A stretch of 64,000 bases of DNA from Macrotrachela quadricornifera (GCA_022393335.1 JAJEKB010001448.1:1029011-1093010); one strand, 5' to 3'; positions 1-11,982 are shown, numbered from the stretch's first letter. Notes: a model not told the origin generated them from the sequence alone. Made by a program: numbers and translations.

Positions 1-839
1 AGTGCATATTTTTAAGCCATTCTCAGCCATTTATTTTACGATTCAATCATTTTAAATTCTGATCTAATCTTTTCATGTTATATAAAACATTCAAGATGAA
101 TTTGAATTGAGTAGTATTAGAAGATAGAATGAGTTTTTTTTATCTTAATCTCCTTCTCTATTTCGATCCCTATTCTTCACTTTCCTTTTGAAACAATTCT
201 TCTCAATCAAATATTACATTTAACATACATAATTATCTTGTATTTTGTACTATAGATTGAAGAATTCATGTATTACTTGATAATAATAGAACAAAACAAT
301 GCAAAGAGAAAAAAGTTCGAATAATAATAATGTGAGTAGAAGTGTGACTTACATTGTTATTTATTAGTAGATCTTACATTTAAAGATGAAATATTTCTCA
401 ATATTGTTTGTTATATCTTTCAGATAATTTTATGACATCTTCGTAAAAATTAAATAAGGAACAATAGTCATACTATAAAAAAATCATTTGTTTCGAAAAT
501 TTCTTTCATTGTGGTACTATTAAAATGAATATTGAACAAAAAAACTTTATTTTATTGAAAATGATCTAATCGAAAAATTTTATGATACATTTGATCATAA
601 TATTCATTTGGTTGGCAAAGAGTGAGTATAAGAATGATATATATATGATTCGATGATATATGGTACTTGATAAAAAACCTCTATTCAGAAGATATTCATC
701 GATTTTAAATGAAATATGAAGAAGATCGAATATTCTTTTGCATGATATCAAACTAATAGTGCCTAAAAAGAAATGTGGAAACTTTCACATTACACCTTGA
801 ATGCATGGCTTGAACATGGATAATTATCTAAACAAGAAT
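1..839. repeat. 839-bp direct repeat, copy 1
   Basis: This stretch is repeated almost base for base at 7,915-8,268 plus 9,478-9,962, which is also 839 bp once the inserted element there is removed. Similarity stops sharply after the shared AACAAGAAT. The left limit is the window edge, so the repeat may begin earlier. I see no convincing gene in it; a 61-codon minus-strand reading frame near 566-751 is conserved in both copies only because the DNA is. The ends do not show the TG..CA form of LTRs. Confidence 0.85.
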
Positions 840-2640
840 AATGAAATTTTGGAATAGAAAAAAATACTTTTGAATATAATTAGATTGATATTTGAATTAT
901 GAAAAACGAAGACTCCTATAACGTTTTATGAATGATGATATTGTTTGGTCTATATTCAAGGAAAAACTTTTTATGTTCCACTTTGACTTTCTGTTACCTG
1001 AAATCATTAAAAATTATTAAATATTTTTCTGTCTTTATGTATTTATTAATTTTGTGATAAAACATAGGTATGAATAAATTCTTTTTGATGAATAAAGATT
1101 CCTTTAGAAAGAGTTTAATACTACTCTCGACAATCCATAACTGCTTCTTCTCGATATTAATTGTTTTTCAGAAACAGAAAATAAAAGAACGTCAAAAAGA
1201 GAAGGAAAGAGAAGAGAAAACGTGATAATTGATAGTCTTCTCTCCTAACGAGGCAACAGGATAACACCACTCTTATCAACAAATGAGATGGTATACGACC
1301 ATTTCTATACATATACGGAGCCAACAAGCGAATTGCGAATAGGCCTCATTGTAATGTATAGTGTGGTGAGTGATTAATTGCTGAATACGCCATCTGTATC
1401 GACCCTTTATAGACACATTATTCTAGGCATTACCAAAAAAGAAAACTTTATTTATCCTTTATCACGATTGTTGTATATGATATATTCGATTCAGGTAGAA
1501 TTTGTTTGCTCAATATTGTCGAAAATACTTTAACCAAACACTAATTCATTATGATTGGTGAAAAATCAAGCCGGCATGATTCATTTCTATGTGTACAACG
1601 TTATGCTGCGTATTATTCCAAATGTTTTTTTTTCCAGTTTTGTGTAACTCACATCTTTTTTCGAAGAAAAATAGTGAGTGTAAGTTTTAAGTCGAGGTTT
1701 TTAGGCCCTCTCCCTCTTATGGACACCCCCTTCCTTACAGATATCCCTCCCTTACAGACACATCTCTGTTACAGATCCTAGCAACCAAAGTTAAAGAGCA
1801 TGGCGTATGCTTTGAAATTGATGAGGGGGACAAAGAGCGAAGATTCATAAAATGAAGATCTTTACATAAGTTTTTCTAGATAGTGGGGCGACGAAAGAAA
1901 AGAGCAATCAAGATCACTACATATTTTGCTTAGCAGCAAACAAGAACTGATGGTTGTCTAGTATATTACTTCTGAAAGTATGTGAGTTTCACATTTTGGT
2001 CTCAAAAGGACTGCGCTGACAAGCTTTCTAAGATCTTGTTCAAAAGAGTACAACACTCAACTCTACAATTGATGACGATTACAGCAATTTTTCTTTTTTT
2101 CTTTCTTCTGTTGTCTACATGAAGTACATAATAAAAACAGTAAAACGTAGTAATAAATATTTCAAATGCATTACTGCTATCAACGAAATCGCACTTGGTA
2201 TTTTACAAATGCAACGGAAGAAAACATTGACGCAAATTAGTATCATCATAGCAAGATAAAATAGTGTTCATAAGATAAATCAAAACATAATTTTCATAAA
2301 TATGCTTTTAAATATTTATCTTATTGTTTATTGATTCAATGAAATTATATGCATCAAATAATGAAGTCACTTCTTATATAATCTACAGGAGAAATTCAAA
2401 CTTTGGAAAATTTTAATTTTTCTTGAATTTTAATTTCTTGTAGATCATATATATGTACAAATATTGAATTGTACAAGCAAGTTTTCGTAGACAACGCTTG
2501 TTAACTATTTTAACTATATATCAATAAGAAGATGATTGAGCAAATAAAATAGATATTTCATAAAATATATCAAAATATTTTTTTCTTATCATGAAATCAT
2601 TTGTAATAAATTTTTCACTATATTTACTAATATATTTTAG
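840..2640. other. gene-free stretch upstream of the caspase-LRR gene
   Basis: No reading frame here has recognisable domain content. A short pyrimidine-rich tract with repeated CCCTC/CTTACAG words lies near 1,700-1,775. The end of the interval is a pyrimidine-rich run closing in AG at 2,639-2,640, just before the first ATG of the next gene. This suggests a splice acceptor from an unseen upstream (perhaps non-coding) exon. Confidence 0.4.
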
Positions 2641-2645
2641 ATCTA

Positions 2646-5133
2646 ATGGCATCATCGGTTATGTATCAACGAAAGCGTGCATTAATCATCGGTATCAATA
2701 AATATCCACGTGATCCATTAAAATACTGTATAAATGATGCAAAAGATTTAAATATAGCTCTCCAACGTATCGGTTTCGACGTATTACCAGGTGAGAATTG
2801 CAATCTAAGGGAATTCTACGACATAGTTGATATATTTGCTGCAACAATTGAGCATGGTGATTTAGTATTATTCTATTTTGCTGGTCATGGTAAACAAAAT
2901 GAAGATGACAATTATTTATTACCATCAGATTATGATTATAATTATCGAGGACATGAGCGTGACTACATCGTAAATCATGCTATTAATGTAAATTACATAA
3001 TGAAGAAAATAGATGATACACAGTGTCGTATAACAACATATATATTTGATTGCTGCAGAATCTTAGTAAAAACTCGATCAACCAATATGAATCTAGGTCT
3101 CTTACCTATTATTCCACCGTTACAAACATTAGTTGTATTTTCTTGTGCTCCAGGCAAAGCGGTGCTAGAAGAAACCGGAAATGATAGAAATGGTAGTTTT
3201 ATTGAAAGTTTATTAAAATATATTAGAGTGCCTGGTACAGATATCGAAGAAGTAATAAGAAATGTTGCCTGTGATGTCAGCAGAGACACGCGTGGATTTC
3301 AAGTACCATATCGAACAAGTTGTCTCACGGATAAAGTTTATTTAAGAACAAATAATGACGAAGGTAAGGATGTTTTCTTTTTCAATTTCATGTGTTCTTT
3401 CACTATCAGAATAGATTAAAATGCGAATATCAATAATTAACTAGACGGTATTCGAGTTTCACTCGACTACGAAATGCGGTGCGAAGCAGAGAATATCGGT
3501 TTTCGAAAAATCGGTAATTTATTAAAAAGTTTCTATTGAACATTGTTGATTGCTGCTTTAATTATCTATCTGATTCATTATCTATCATCATATGTTATCG
3601 CAGCTGTTATATAGAGAGAATGGCGCCTAACTTTTTATATTGTTTTCGTTTTAATTATCTCAAACTTCGAAAAAAAACAAAGTCCTTTAAAAATCGTCAT
3701 TTTGTGACGCTCCCTGTGACGAAACGAAGCTTTCTATTGAAAATCAGAAAACGCATGTTCATAGTTCGATCTTCATATTTTAATTTCGCGTTTCAACAAA
3801 TATTTTGAGATTTTCCGTTCACGAGAACATCCCTCCGCACAATGACAACTTTTGATGTGGACGTCGAGAAAGTAAGAAATAAAAAAAAAAAACTCGCGAA
3901 GGACTCCAGAAATGCAGTGCTTCGCACCGCATTAAAAATATACATTAATATCTTTAGTAGTGGTAGAAAAAAGTATTTTTCAAAATAACATGTTATTCAG
4001 TAGAAATAAATTCTTATTGAAGGTCTGTTTCTCTTTCAATTTTTAATTTAAAGAAGAAGAAGAAGAAGAAGAAGAAAAGAAAATAATTTCATTTCTTTGA
4101 TCAAAATTATGTTATTTTCCATTTTGATATGCACTTCAATTGTGAAAGAGTATTTAAACAGCAAGAAAAATAAACAATTATTCTTTTACTTTCCCTTTTT
4201 CTTTATTAAATAACATAGGAAAAATTTTTCTTCTCTATTTTCACTTCAAATAAAACAATGAGAGTACGGTAAGAGGATTTATTAAACTGATCTAACAAAA
4301 TGAATCGAAAAAGTAAAAGATTTTTTTCTTTAATCAATTTTATCTGTATTTAAATGATTTTTACTCTCAAAATTCAACGAAATTTCAATATATTCATTGA
4401 GAAAATTTTCCAAACCAAAACTTTCATTTAGTTTTCATCGAAATTCATTTCTCATTTAGAAATGAATCGATATCAAAATATACAACTTCAACAAACAATA
4501 AAAGAGTATGAAACAGAGCGCCCTTATGCGCGGTTAGGGTGTCAAGAATTGAATGATCAAGACATGAACATTGTTGTTAAAGAGGCAATCATCAGTAAAC
4601 GATGCATTATTCTTGATCTACGATCGAATATAATCACATCAGTTGGTGCTTCAATTATAGCTGAAGCACTAAGTAACAATAAAACATTGCAAGAACTTAT
4701 TCTATACGATAATGAAGTATCTGATCAAGGTGTTTATTTTCTTGTAAAGGAGCTTTCAAACAACAATAACATTCTCACCTTACTTAACCTTGGAAAGAAT
4801 AGAATCACAGATGAAAGTGCAGCATATCTTGCTAAAATGATCAAAACAAATAAAATATTGAAGGAACTGTGGTTACATGACAACAAAATAAGTGATGATG
4901 GAATTCAAATACTGGCTAATGCAATTAGGAGTCATAATACAACGATCAAATTTGTGAATCTTTCCTTTAACAGATTGCTGACTGATTCAAGTGTCGATTC
5001 CCTTGTTCAGATGATACAAAATACTTCATCATTGAAACATCTCTACGTTGAACAATGTGATTTGTCCGAAAGAGGCAAAAAAGACCTTCTAAATGCAAGA
5101 AAATTAAATATCAACATACACATATGGGTATAA
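2646..5133 (+). CDS. caspase-like (C14) - leucine-rich-repeat fusion protein
   Basis: Proposed exons are 2646-3363 and 4460-5133, giving 463 aa. Exon 1 reads through G|GTAAGG at 3363/3364; exon 2 follows TTTAG at 4459. Both borders are phase 1 and the join stays in frame. Residues 8-235 form a C14 caspase fold: strand RALIIGINKY, catalytic His81 in FAGHGKQ, and the DCC motif with likely nucleophile Cys137. Exon 2 (from residue 241) encodes about five ribonuclease-inhibitor-type LRRs of roughly 28 residues, with LxLxxNxIxxxG cores (for example ELWLHDNKISDDG). No NACHT, CARD or death domain and no signal peptide is visible. The family suggests a cytosolic cysteine protease with an LRR sensing or scaffolding arm; this role is inferred. 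An AG just before the ATG leaves room for an upstream exon. If the intron is not spliced, exon 1 ends 18 codons later at 3419 as a stand-alone caspase. The intron carries an inverted-repeat element. Confidence 0.72.
3473..3933. mobile_element. small inverted-repeat element (MITE-like) in the caspase-LRR intron
   Basis: A perfect 16-bp inverted pair bounds this stretch: AATGCGGTGCGAAGCA at 3473-3488 and its reverse complement at 3918-3933. The right end is itself a small hairpin (AATGCAGTGC TTC GCACCGCATT, one mismatch). The GC-rich ends stand out from the AT-rich intron. No clear target duplication was found, so the family is unassigned. Confidence 0.55.
4051..4077. repeat. (AAG)n microsatellite in the caspase-LRR intron
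   Basis: A run of about nine AAG/GAA trinucleotides inside the proposed 3364-4459 intron. Confidence 0.8.
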
Positions 5134-5473
5134 TATTTTGTTAAATAAACAAAATAAATATGAAAAAGTTGAAAATGATTGAAAGAACACTGAAATATTT
5201 AGTTAATTAAAATTTGATTTTCAGATTGAATCATGACGTTATTTATCATTAAATTTTTTAAATCTTTCATCAAATCTATAAAAGAATTTACGCGAAAGTG
5301 AACTTGCAAAAATTTTGATTTATCTTTATTAATTTACATATTTCCTTGATAAATGAAGCTTATTCAACAAGGTAAATACATTCATCAGTATTATCATAGG
5401 ATTCATAATATGCATCAAAAGCAATTACATCTGATAACACGATTTCTTAACATATTAGACCTTTTTTCATCGG
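5134..5473. other. short spacer after the caspase-LRR gene
   Basis: AT-rich spacer. An AATAAA-type polyadenylation word occurs within about 25 bases of the LRR stop codon. Nothing else was recognised. Confidence 0.4.
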
Positions 5474-5960
5474 ATGATATCACCCACTATTTCTGTTATT
5501 CACTATGATAACAATGTTATTGAGCAAGTTTCTAAGTTTAAGTATCTGGGTGTTTTTCTTGATGCTAGACTTTCCTTTGACTGGCACCTTGACTTCATCA
5601 AATCTAAAATTAACAAAAATATTACAATGTTTAAACGTTTATCAGCCAGTTGTATGTTAACCGAGAAAATTTCTTATCGGTTATATCATGCATGTATTCA
5701 TCCTCACTACTAATCTATTTTTAATATCTATCCAATTCTATATCGTATCAAACGACAGCTTGAATCACTAAATTATCAAATTTTTCATATTATAAATAGA
5801 TGGCACGATGCTACAAATAACGAAATAACTAACCTCTCAACCTTCAAATCAATTGCACTACTTATGCAGACGCATTATACGGAACTACTAACTACTATAA
5901 TGCGTACTAATCCTACGATGTTTGTGGATTTTATTTAACAGAAATTCTCATTCTTGTTGA
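5474..5960 (+). pseudogene. non-LTR reverse transcriptase C-terminal relic
   Basis: The frame begins ISPTISVIHYDNN and continues with FKYLGVFLDARLSFDWHLD, the post-palm segment typical of Jockey/CR1-like reverse transcriptases (KYLGV...L.W..H). A stop codon follows IHPHY at about 5711. The similarity carries on beyond it (IYPILYRIKRQLESLNYQIF, then RWHDATNNEITNL) to another stop near 5938. No palm YxDD, endonuclease or promoter is present, so this is a 5'-truncated dead copy, as expected from incomplete reverse transcription. It lies just upstream of the foldback element. Confidence 0.75.
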
Positions 5961-6044
5961 GAAGACTCTAGCAAACATAAATTGTCTGGTTGCTTACTTG
6001 CTTGCTTGTATGTCCGCATTCGGCCTATAATAGCTCGCAGTTCT

Positions 6045-7102
6045 ATGAACCGAATCTTTTTCGGAAACTGTATCTAACAAAACAGTTCTTTTTTCAAGAA
6101 CTGAGTACAAGAAGTAGTTTGCTCTCGAAAAAGCGTGGCACGATGTTTCCGCGCACGACATTTCCGCGCCGACACTTCCGCGCCGACATTTCCGCGTACG
6201 ACACTTACGCGCGCGACACTTCCGCGCAAATGAATTTTTTCTCTTATGTTTATGTTGAGCTAATGCTAGAGGAATCACCTGGATTCCTACAAGAATCATC
6301 TGGGATGTTACGGAAATCACCTATGATGCTACAGGGATTATCTACAATGCTGGAAGGATCGCTCAGGATGCTAGAAGAATCACCTGAAATGCTGGAGAAT
6401 TGTCTGAGCTGCTATATGTATCACCTATGACACTAAACACACCCATTGGTGATGCTTGTAGAATCTCACATGACCTCTCCAGCAACTCAGGTGATCCGTC
6501 TAGCATCCCAGGCGATGCATCTAGTATCTCGAGCGGTGATTCTAGTATCCAGAGCAATGCTTCTGGTATCTCGGGCAATGTATGCAGCATTCCAGATGAT
6601 CCTTCCAGCATCTCAGGTGGCTCCTGTAGTGTCCGAGATGAGGTTACCAGCAGTTCAAGTGATCCATCTAGCATCCCAGGCGATGCCTCTAGTATCTCTG
6701 GTGATCATTCTAGCATCCTAGGTGACGCTTCTAGCATCTGAGATGATTCATGTAGCAATCCAGCTGATCCCACTAGTATCATAGGTGATCTCTCTAGTAT
6801 CCCAGGTGATTCCTCTAGCATTAGCTCAACATAAACATAAGAGAAAAAATTCATTTGCGCGGAAATGTCGCGCGCGGTAGTGTTGCTGCGCGGAAGTGTC
6901 GTGCGCGGAAATGTCGGCGCGGAAGTGTCGGCGCGGAAATGTCGTGCGCGGAAACGTCGGTGAACCTCGAAAAAGAACTGCCTGCAACCTATCAGTTCCC
7001 ATAAAAGAACTGTTCGAACAAATCTGTTCTTATCAAAGAACTGTTTATACAGATCAATTCCTTTCAAAGAACTGTTCAGACAGTTCCCAAGATCGGAACT
7101 AA
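6045..7102. mobile_element. foldback element with minisatellite core
   Basis: The outer zones carry AACAGTTCTTTT-type words on the left and AAAGAACTGTTC on the right. Inside them are inverted arms of about 150 bp (roughly 6141-6290 and 6800-6960). The arms contain tandem 14-15-bp units (ACGACATTTCCGCGC and variants), CpG-rich in an AT-rich setting, followed by a shared stretch reading GCAAATGAATTTTTTCTC. The core from 6257 to 6805 is a 21-bp tandem array built on GATGCTAGAAGAATCACCT; it switches to the reverse-complement orientation near 6435, so the whole element can fold on itself. Long open frames cross the core only because 21 is a multiple of three. No transposase is present, so it is non-autonomous. 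Confidence 0.75.
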
Positions 7103-7473
7103 TATGGCACTGTCCAAGGTCTATCAGGACTAAAGTTGATTTTCGACGAGGAGGGGTGGCCTTAAACTGTTGAAAATTGTTTTTTTAAAAATATAGTCTA
7201 AATCTTGCTTTCATAATTCTCCAATCCTTCTATCTTTCGATGCAGGAGAGATTTTTTTGGCAAAATATTCTTTATGTACTTTGCTTTTTCTATCATCAAT
7301 AATAAGTACATTCTGTTCTTTTCTTCATTGTACATTACTCATGATGAATAAATCTTACATGTGCATCCTTAAAGACATTGCATCATCATTTTATTCAGAG
7401 CCCGTCAGTTGAAAGCTAAAAAAATTGTTGCCTCGTTATTGCAGTATCATTTTCATATGTAAAACTAATACCT

Positions 7474-7674
7474 CAGCTAGTCCACATAAAACATGATTCC
7501 GTCACGTTATATTTGTTGGATTATTTACAACGAACGTATGCTTTAAAATCGAAGGCGCCTATAGTTTTGAACAGTTAGTTGTACCTGACAAAATCTGACG
7601 TTACACAGTTTCTAGTAGCTTTTCCTTCAATGGAAACAGCGTAACGGAATCACACCCCTTCCGTGGACTAACTG
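7474..7674. mobile_element. short MITE-like inverted repeat
   Basis: The left end CAGCTAGTCCAC and right end GTGGACTAACTG are inverted copies with one mismatch. A second inner match extends it (ATTCCGTCACG near 7505-7520 against CGTAACGGAAT near 7640-7650). Length is about 200 bp with no coding potential. The target duplication could not be resolved, so the exact ends are uncertain. Confidence 0.45.
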
Positions 7675-7914
7675 ACCTATTAAATTTATACAATCATAGC
7701 ACAATCTTCTCAAATTTTCGATCAGAAAAAATCATCTGAGATGGAAAAATATGATTTATTTTCAGAATCTTTAGACAAAATGTACATCTTTGCTTTTATC
7801 TGTTTATTTTTTTAAAACTAGTTTCATATATATCACTATTTAATGAAAAAAAGTTAGACATTCCTGATTTTTTTAAACCTCCCGTGTTATCAGTTTTTCT
7901 GTTCTCTTCAAATG

Positions 7915-9962
7915 AGTGCATATTTTTAAGCCATTCTCAGCCATTTATTTTACGATTCAATTATTTTGAATTCTAATCTAATCTTTTCATGTTATATAAA
8001 ACATTCAAGATAAATTTGAATTGAGTAGTATTAGAAGATAGAATGAGTTTTTTTTATCTTAATCTCCTTCTCTATTTCGATCCCTATTCTTCGCTTTTCT
8101 TTTGAAACAATCCTTCTCCATCAAATATTACATTTTACATACATAATTATCTTGTATTTTGTACTATAGATTGAAGAATTCATGTATTACTTGATAATAA
8201 TAGAACAAAACAAGGCAAAGAGAAAAAAGTTCAAATAATAGTAATGCAAGTAGTCGTATGACTTACATCAGAGACCGAAAACGAGTCGAGTACTCGGCAA
8301 CTCGACTCGACTCGACTCGGTTTATGTCGAGTCGAGTCGAGTCGAGTCAGACCTACGCCGAGTCGAGTCGAGTCGAGTCGAGTCCAGTCAGACTTACGTC
8401 GAGTCGAGTCGAGTCGAGTTTGACTTGAAAAACTCGACTTTTTAAAAATTTCTTCATAATTTTACCATTTGTTTCTCAGTATTAGTCATCGTCATTGTTA
8501 GACAAACTGAGATGAGCCACTGTCAATTAATTTCAATGAATAGGCTGAACAAATGTTAAAATTAATAGATAGCGATGAACTGACGACGCTAGATACAGTA
8601 CATTGAATGATATACACTAGCTTTCATTGTACTCCATGCATTATTGACTGTTCATAGATTAATTAGAATGCAATGACGTGATTGATCATCAGGCTATGTT
8701 AGTAATTAGTATGCGATGCACAACAGATTTTATAATGTATTGCATTCTTTCATTATTTATCGCAAAAAGATGATCAAAGCAGAGTGGATGTTTAAGTGAT
8801 CAAATGTTTGATTATAATTAGAATATTGGAATTGATGAAATGTGTTATCCATTCCATGCAAAAGGATTGTTTCGAATAGACTTTGAGCATTTATGGGCAG
8901 AGAAAATCGACCTTCAGTATTGCCGAAGTCGTGCAAGAAATGGTTCAGAACGAATCCAAACAATAATTCAAAGCTGAAATCGAGTAGGAAACCCGTAGAA
9001 GATTTTTTGTTTCTGATAGAGAATCGATAGAAAGTAAACAATGCAGAGAGCGAAGGACTTTTTCTATGGCTTCCAATCGTTATTGAGCGACAAAGACCAG
9101 ATTCTAATAGGAAGACATAGAAAAAATACCTGAGATTTCTGAATCTCAAATACTACTGCCAAGAAATGATCGCAATCTCCTGAAGCTTACCGTTTCCTTT
9201 CCTCAAGGTCTGACGTGGGTATTTCAACACTATGATACGGATGAAGTGTGTGTCTGAATTTCTTTTCATTCTTGATATTACGAATGCACTTCTAAACATT
9301 CGATTTTCAATCGATACTCGGCAACTCGACTCGACTCGACTCGATCCGAGTCGAGTCGAGCCGAGTCAGATCTTTTTAAATGTCCGTCGAGTCGAGTCGA
9401 GTTGAGTGAATACCTAAGCCGAGCCGAGTCGAGTCGAGTCGGACTTTTTTTGACTCGTTTCGGTCTCTAACTTACATTGTTATTTATTACTAGATCTTAC
9501 ATTTAAAAATGAAATATTTATCAACATTATAAGTTATATCTTTCAGATCATTTTATGACATCTTCCTAAAAATTAAATAAAGAACAATAGTCATACTATA
9601 AAAAGATCATTTGTTTCGAAAACTTCTTTCATTGTAGTACTATTAAAATGAATATTGAACTAAAAAACTCTATTTTATAGAAAATGATCTAATCGAAATA
9701 TTTCATGATACATTTGATCATAATATTCATTTGGTTGGCAAAGAGTGAGTATAAGAATGATATGTATATGATTCGATGGTATATGGTACTTGATAAAAAA
9801 CCTCTATTCAGAAGATATTCATCGATTTTGAATGAAATATGAAGAAGATCGAATATTCTTTCGCATAATATCAAACTAATAGTGCTTAAAAAGAAATGTG
9901 GAAACTTTCACATTACACCTTGAATGCATGGCTTGAACATGAATAATTATCTAAACAAGAAT
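7915..9962. repeat. 839-bp direct repeat, copy 2 (interrupted)
   Basis: Second copy of the 1-839 repeat, in the same orientation, with scattered substitutions. It is interrupted at 8269-9469 by an inserted element; the two flanking parts (354 bp and 485 bp) add up to 839 bp. The end after AACAAGAAT matches the end of copy 1 exactly. The copy 1 sequence serves as the uninserted (empty) site. Confidence 0.88.
8269..9469. mobile_element. non-autonomous hAT-type element inside repeat copy 2
   Basis: The element is flanked by a perfect 8-bp duplication, ACTTACAT (8261-8268 and 9470-9477), present once in copy 1. The terminal inverted repeats read CAGAGACCGAAAACGAGTC on the left and TAGAGACCGAAACGAGTC on the right end read inward. 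An 8-bp duplication and a (C/T)AGAG start are hallmarks of hAT elements. Subterminal zones (8285-8420 and 9310-9445) are dense tandem CGAGT/ACTCG words in both orientations, likely transposase-binding arrays. The middle has only broken frames, including a 130-codon minus-strand frame with no recognised domain. Confidence 0.85.
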
Positions 9963-11982
9963 GATATTTATTTATTCATCATTGATAATAAGTAAATGTG
10001 ACTGGGTATTGAAAATGAAAGAACAGCTGAGCATCATAAAGTTTAGGTTAACCTCAATGATACTCTATATTCATAGAGACTCCTTGTCATTACCATGTTA
10101 ATATGTGATCGAGTATATTTGCTATGGATATAAGTAACTTCTTCGTTGGTTTTATGAAGAGAAGAACAGAAAAATATATTTATAGTACTGTGAAATTCAC
10201 TATTCACTACATCAGAAAAAAGAATATTAATCTTGAAAAGTTGTATACAAAATAGTATGATTATCTTGAACCAACAAAACTTTATTTTTGTTTCAGATTA
10301 TGCGAAAATACAAGGACTAGTATGATAGTTTTCGCTCATTGCTGTTTATTCGATACACTGCTAGATATTTTGTGTCCCTCAATTGGTAGAAATATAACTA
10401 AAATTTTTCTTGATCCATCCAATAAAAAAACCACATTTTGATTGAGATAGAGATGCTTCATGTTTCAGAATTAGTCGTGCATACACACTATTAACCCTAT
10501 GTATCCATTGACAGTTGAGTAAATAACTGTCATCAACATGAATATGTCTTCTTCTATTTTTATGACAGAACTCATTCACTAGTGTCTCTAAATTCGATCA
10601 CTAAGTCTCTTTGTTCTCTCTTAAATAAATACTATAGAGAGTGAAAACCAATGACTGAGCTGTAAGCCTAATGTAAAAATTCAATGCATTCTTATCTTAT
10701 TCCTGATTTTGGTCATCTTTCATCATTAGCATCACTGTCGAGCCAAAAAATAGTAGGTAACACCAGTGTCGACAAACTCTCAATGTTTCCCTGATCACAT
10801 ATGAGCACAATCGGCGTACTGCTCAACAACATCGAAAGAACTGCGTATCAATTGTTGAAAGAGAATAAAAAGTCGAAAGTATGTCTACTAGGAAATCGCA
10901 TAATACCTTTCAATTATTAGAAACAATTCATCAAGAACAAGAACGTCAGAAAGACTTTGACGAATTATTCAATGCTTACATGAACTAAAATGTGCACTTC
11001 TGAAGAAGAATAATGATTCCTTTACGTCAATCTTGGCAGTCAAAGCTTTCAACACAGCTAAATCCACTTCGCGTTATCTAATTCAATCAATTTCTTGCAC
11101 AAAACTGGACAATTGACGATACAAAAACACTCAATTGATCTGACTATATCCCATTTGATTAATGTCAATCTTTCTAATACGCCTATTCATTATATCCTTC
11201 TCGTTGAAACTTATTTGAACAATATTTTATGTACTAACCAAGATTTGTTCCTGACAAATGTCATTAACCCTTAGCTCATTCATATTAATTTTATTTACAT
11301 GAATTTAAAGGATGCTATCTTTTATAGGATGATTATGAATGATACTAATTTTACAATCGTCGTATCAATTTCAGTTAATTTTCTAATACACAATTGATGA
11401 AAACTGAATTAAAATTATACTACATGCATTGAAACAAACTTCTCTCGATAGAATATGATAAAAATTAACAAATTTAAATGTATATCTGATAATATAGATG
11501 ACAAAAGATTTTGTTTCATTAAATTTAGTTTGTTCAAAACAATAATCTTATTACAGATGAATATGAATTTTGTTTTCTTTGAACAAAACGAAGAATAACA
11601 AAACAAAAAAACGAATCATGATGAATTAATCACTCAAAAAACAAAAGAAAACAATTTTTTAAAATATTTTTGAAATAAAATAAATTCAAAAAAAAAAAAG
11701 ATATATTAATATTTAATATCACAATAACTTAACATTTAAGAAAAAAAAAATTATATTGTCAAAAAAACAAAACAACAACAAGAAAAAAAAAGACAATTAT
11801 TTTCAATTTATCTTATGTTTTTTTTTATCATTTCAGAATCGAACTAATTCATCATTTTTGTTTTTCATTTCAAATAAATAAATAAAACAAATTTGTCAAG
11901 CATCTAGATTTTTTTTGTTATAAAGAAAAAAAAAACGAAAATGTCACTGTTTAATTGTAAATAATAAATAAATAAAAATTTT
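9963..11982. other. gene-free stretch
   Basis: No supported gene. Short frames such as 10379-10579 on the minus strand have no recognisable domain. The right part (11,640-11,980) is A/T homopolymer-rich and probably holds the 3' untranslated region of the MOB2-like gene. Confidence 0.35.

Noticed and set aside
566..751. Conserved 61-codon minus-strand frame, repeated at 9689-9874
   Set aside because: Conservation follows the DNA-level direct repeat; substitutions are not biased toward silent sites as far as I can tell.
6363..6741. Overlapping serine/isoleucine-rich open frames on both strands
   Set aside because: They arise from a 21-bp tandem array, which keeps frames open on both strands; no start context or domain.
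8757..9149. 130-codon minus-strand frame inside the hAT element as a gene
   Set aside because: No hAT, BED or other motif, and it lies within a non-autonomous element; probably a by-chance frame over decayed sequence.
1..9962. The 839-bp repeats as LTRs of a retrotransposon
   Set aside because: No TG..CA ends, no gag-pol frames or primer-binding site between them, and host-type genes lie in the interval.
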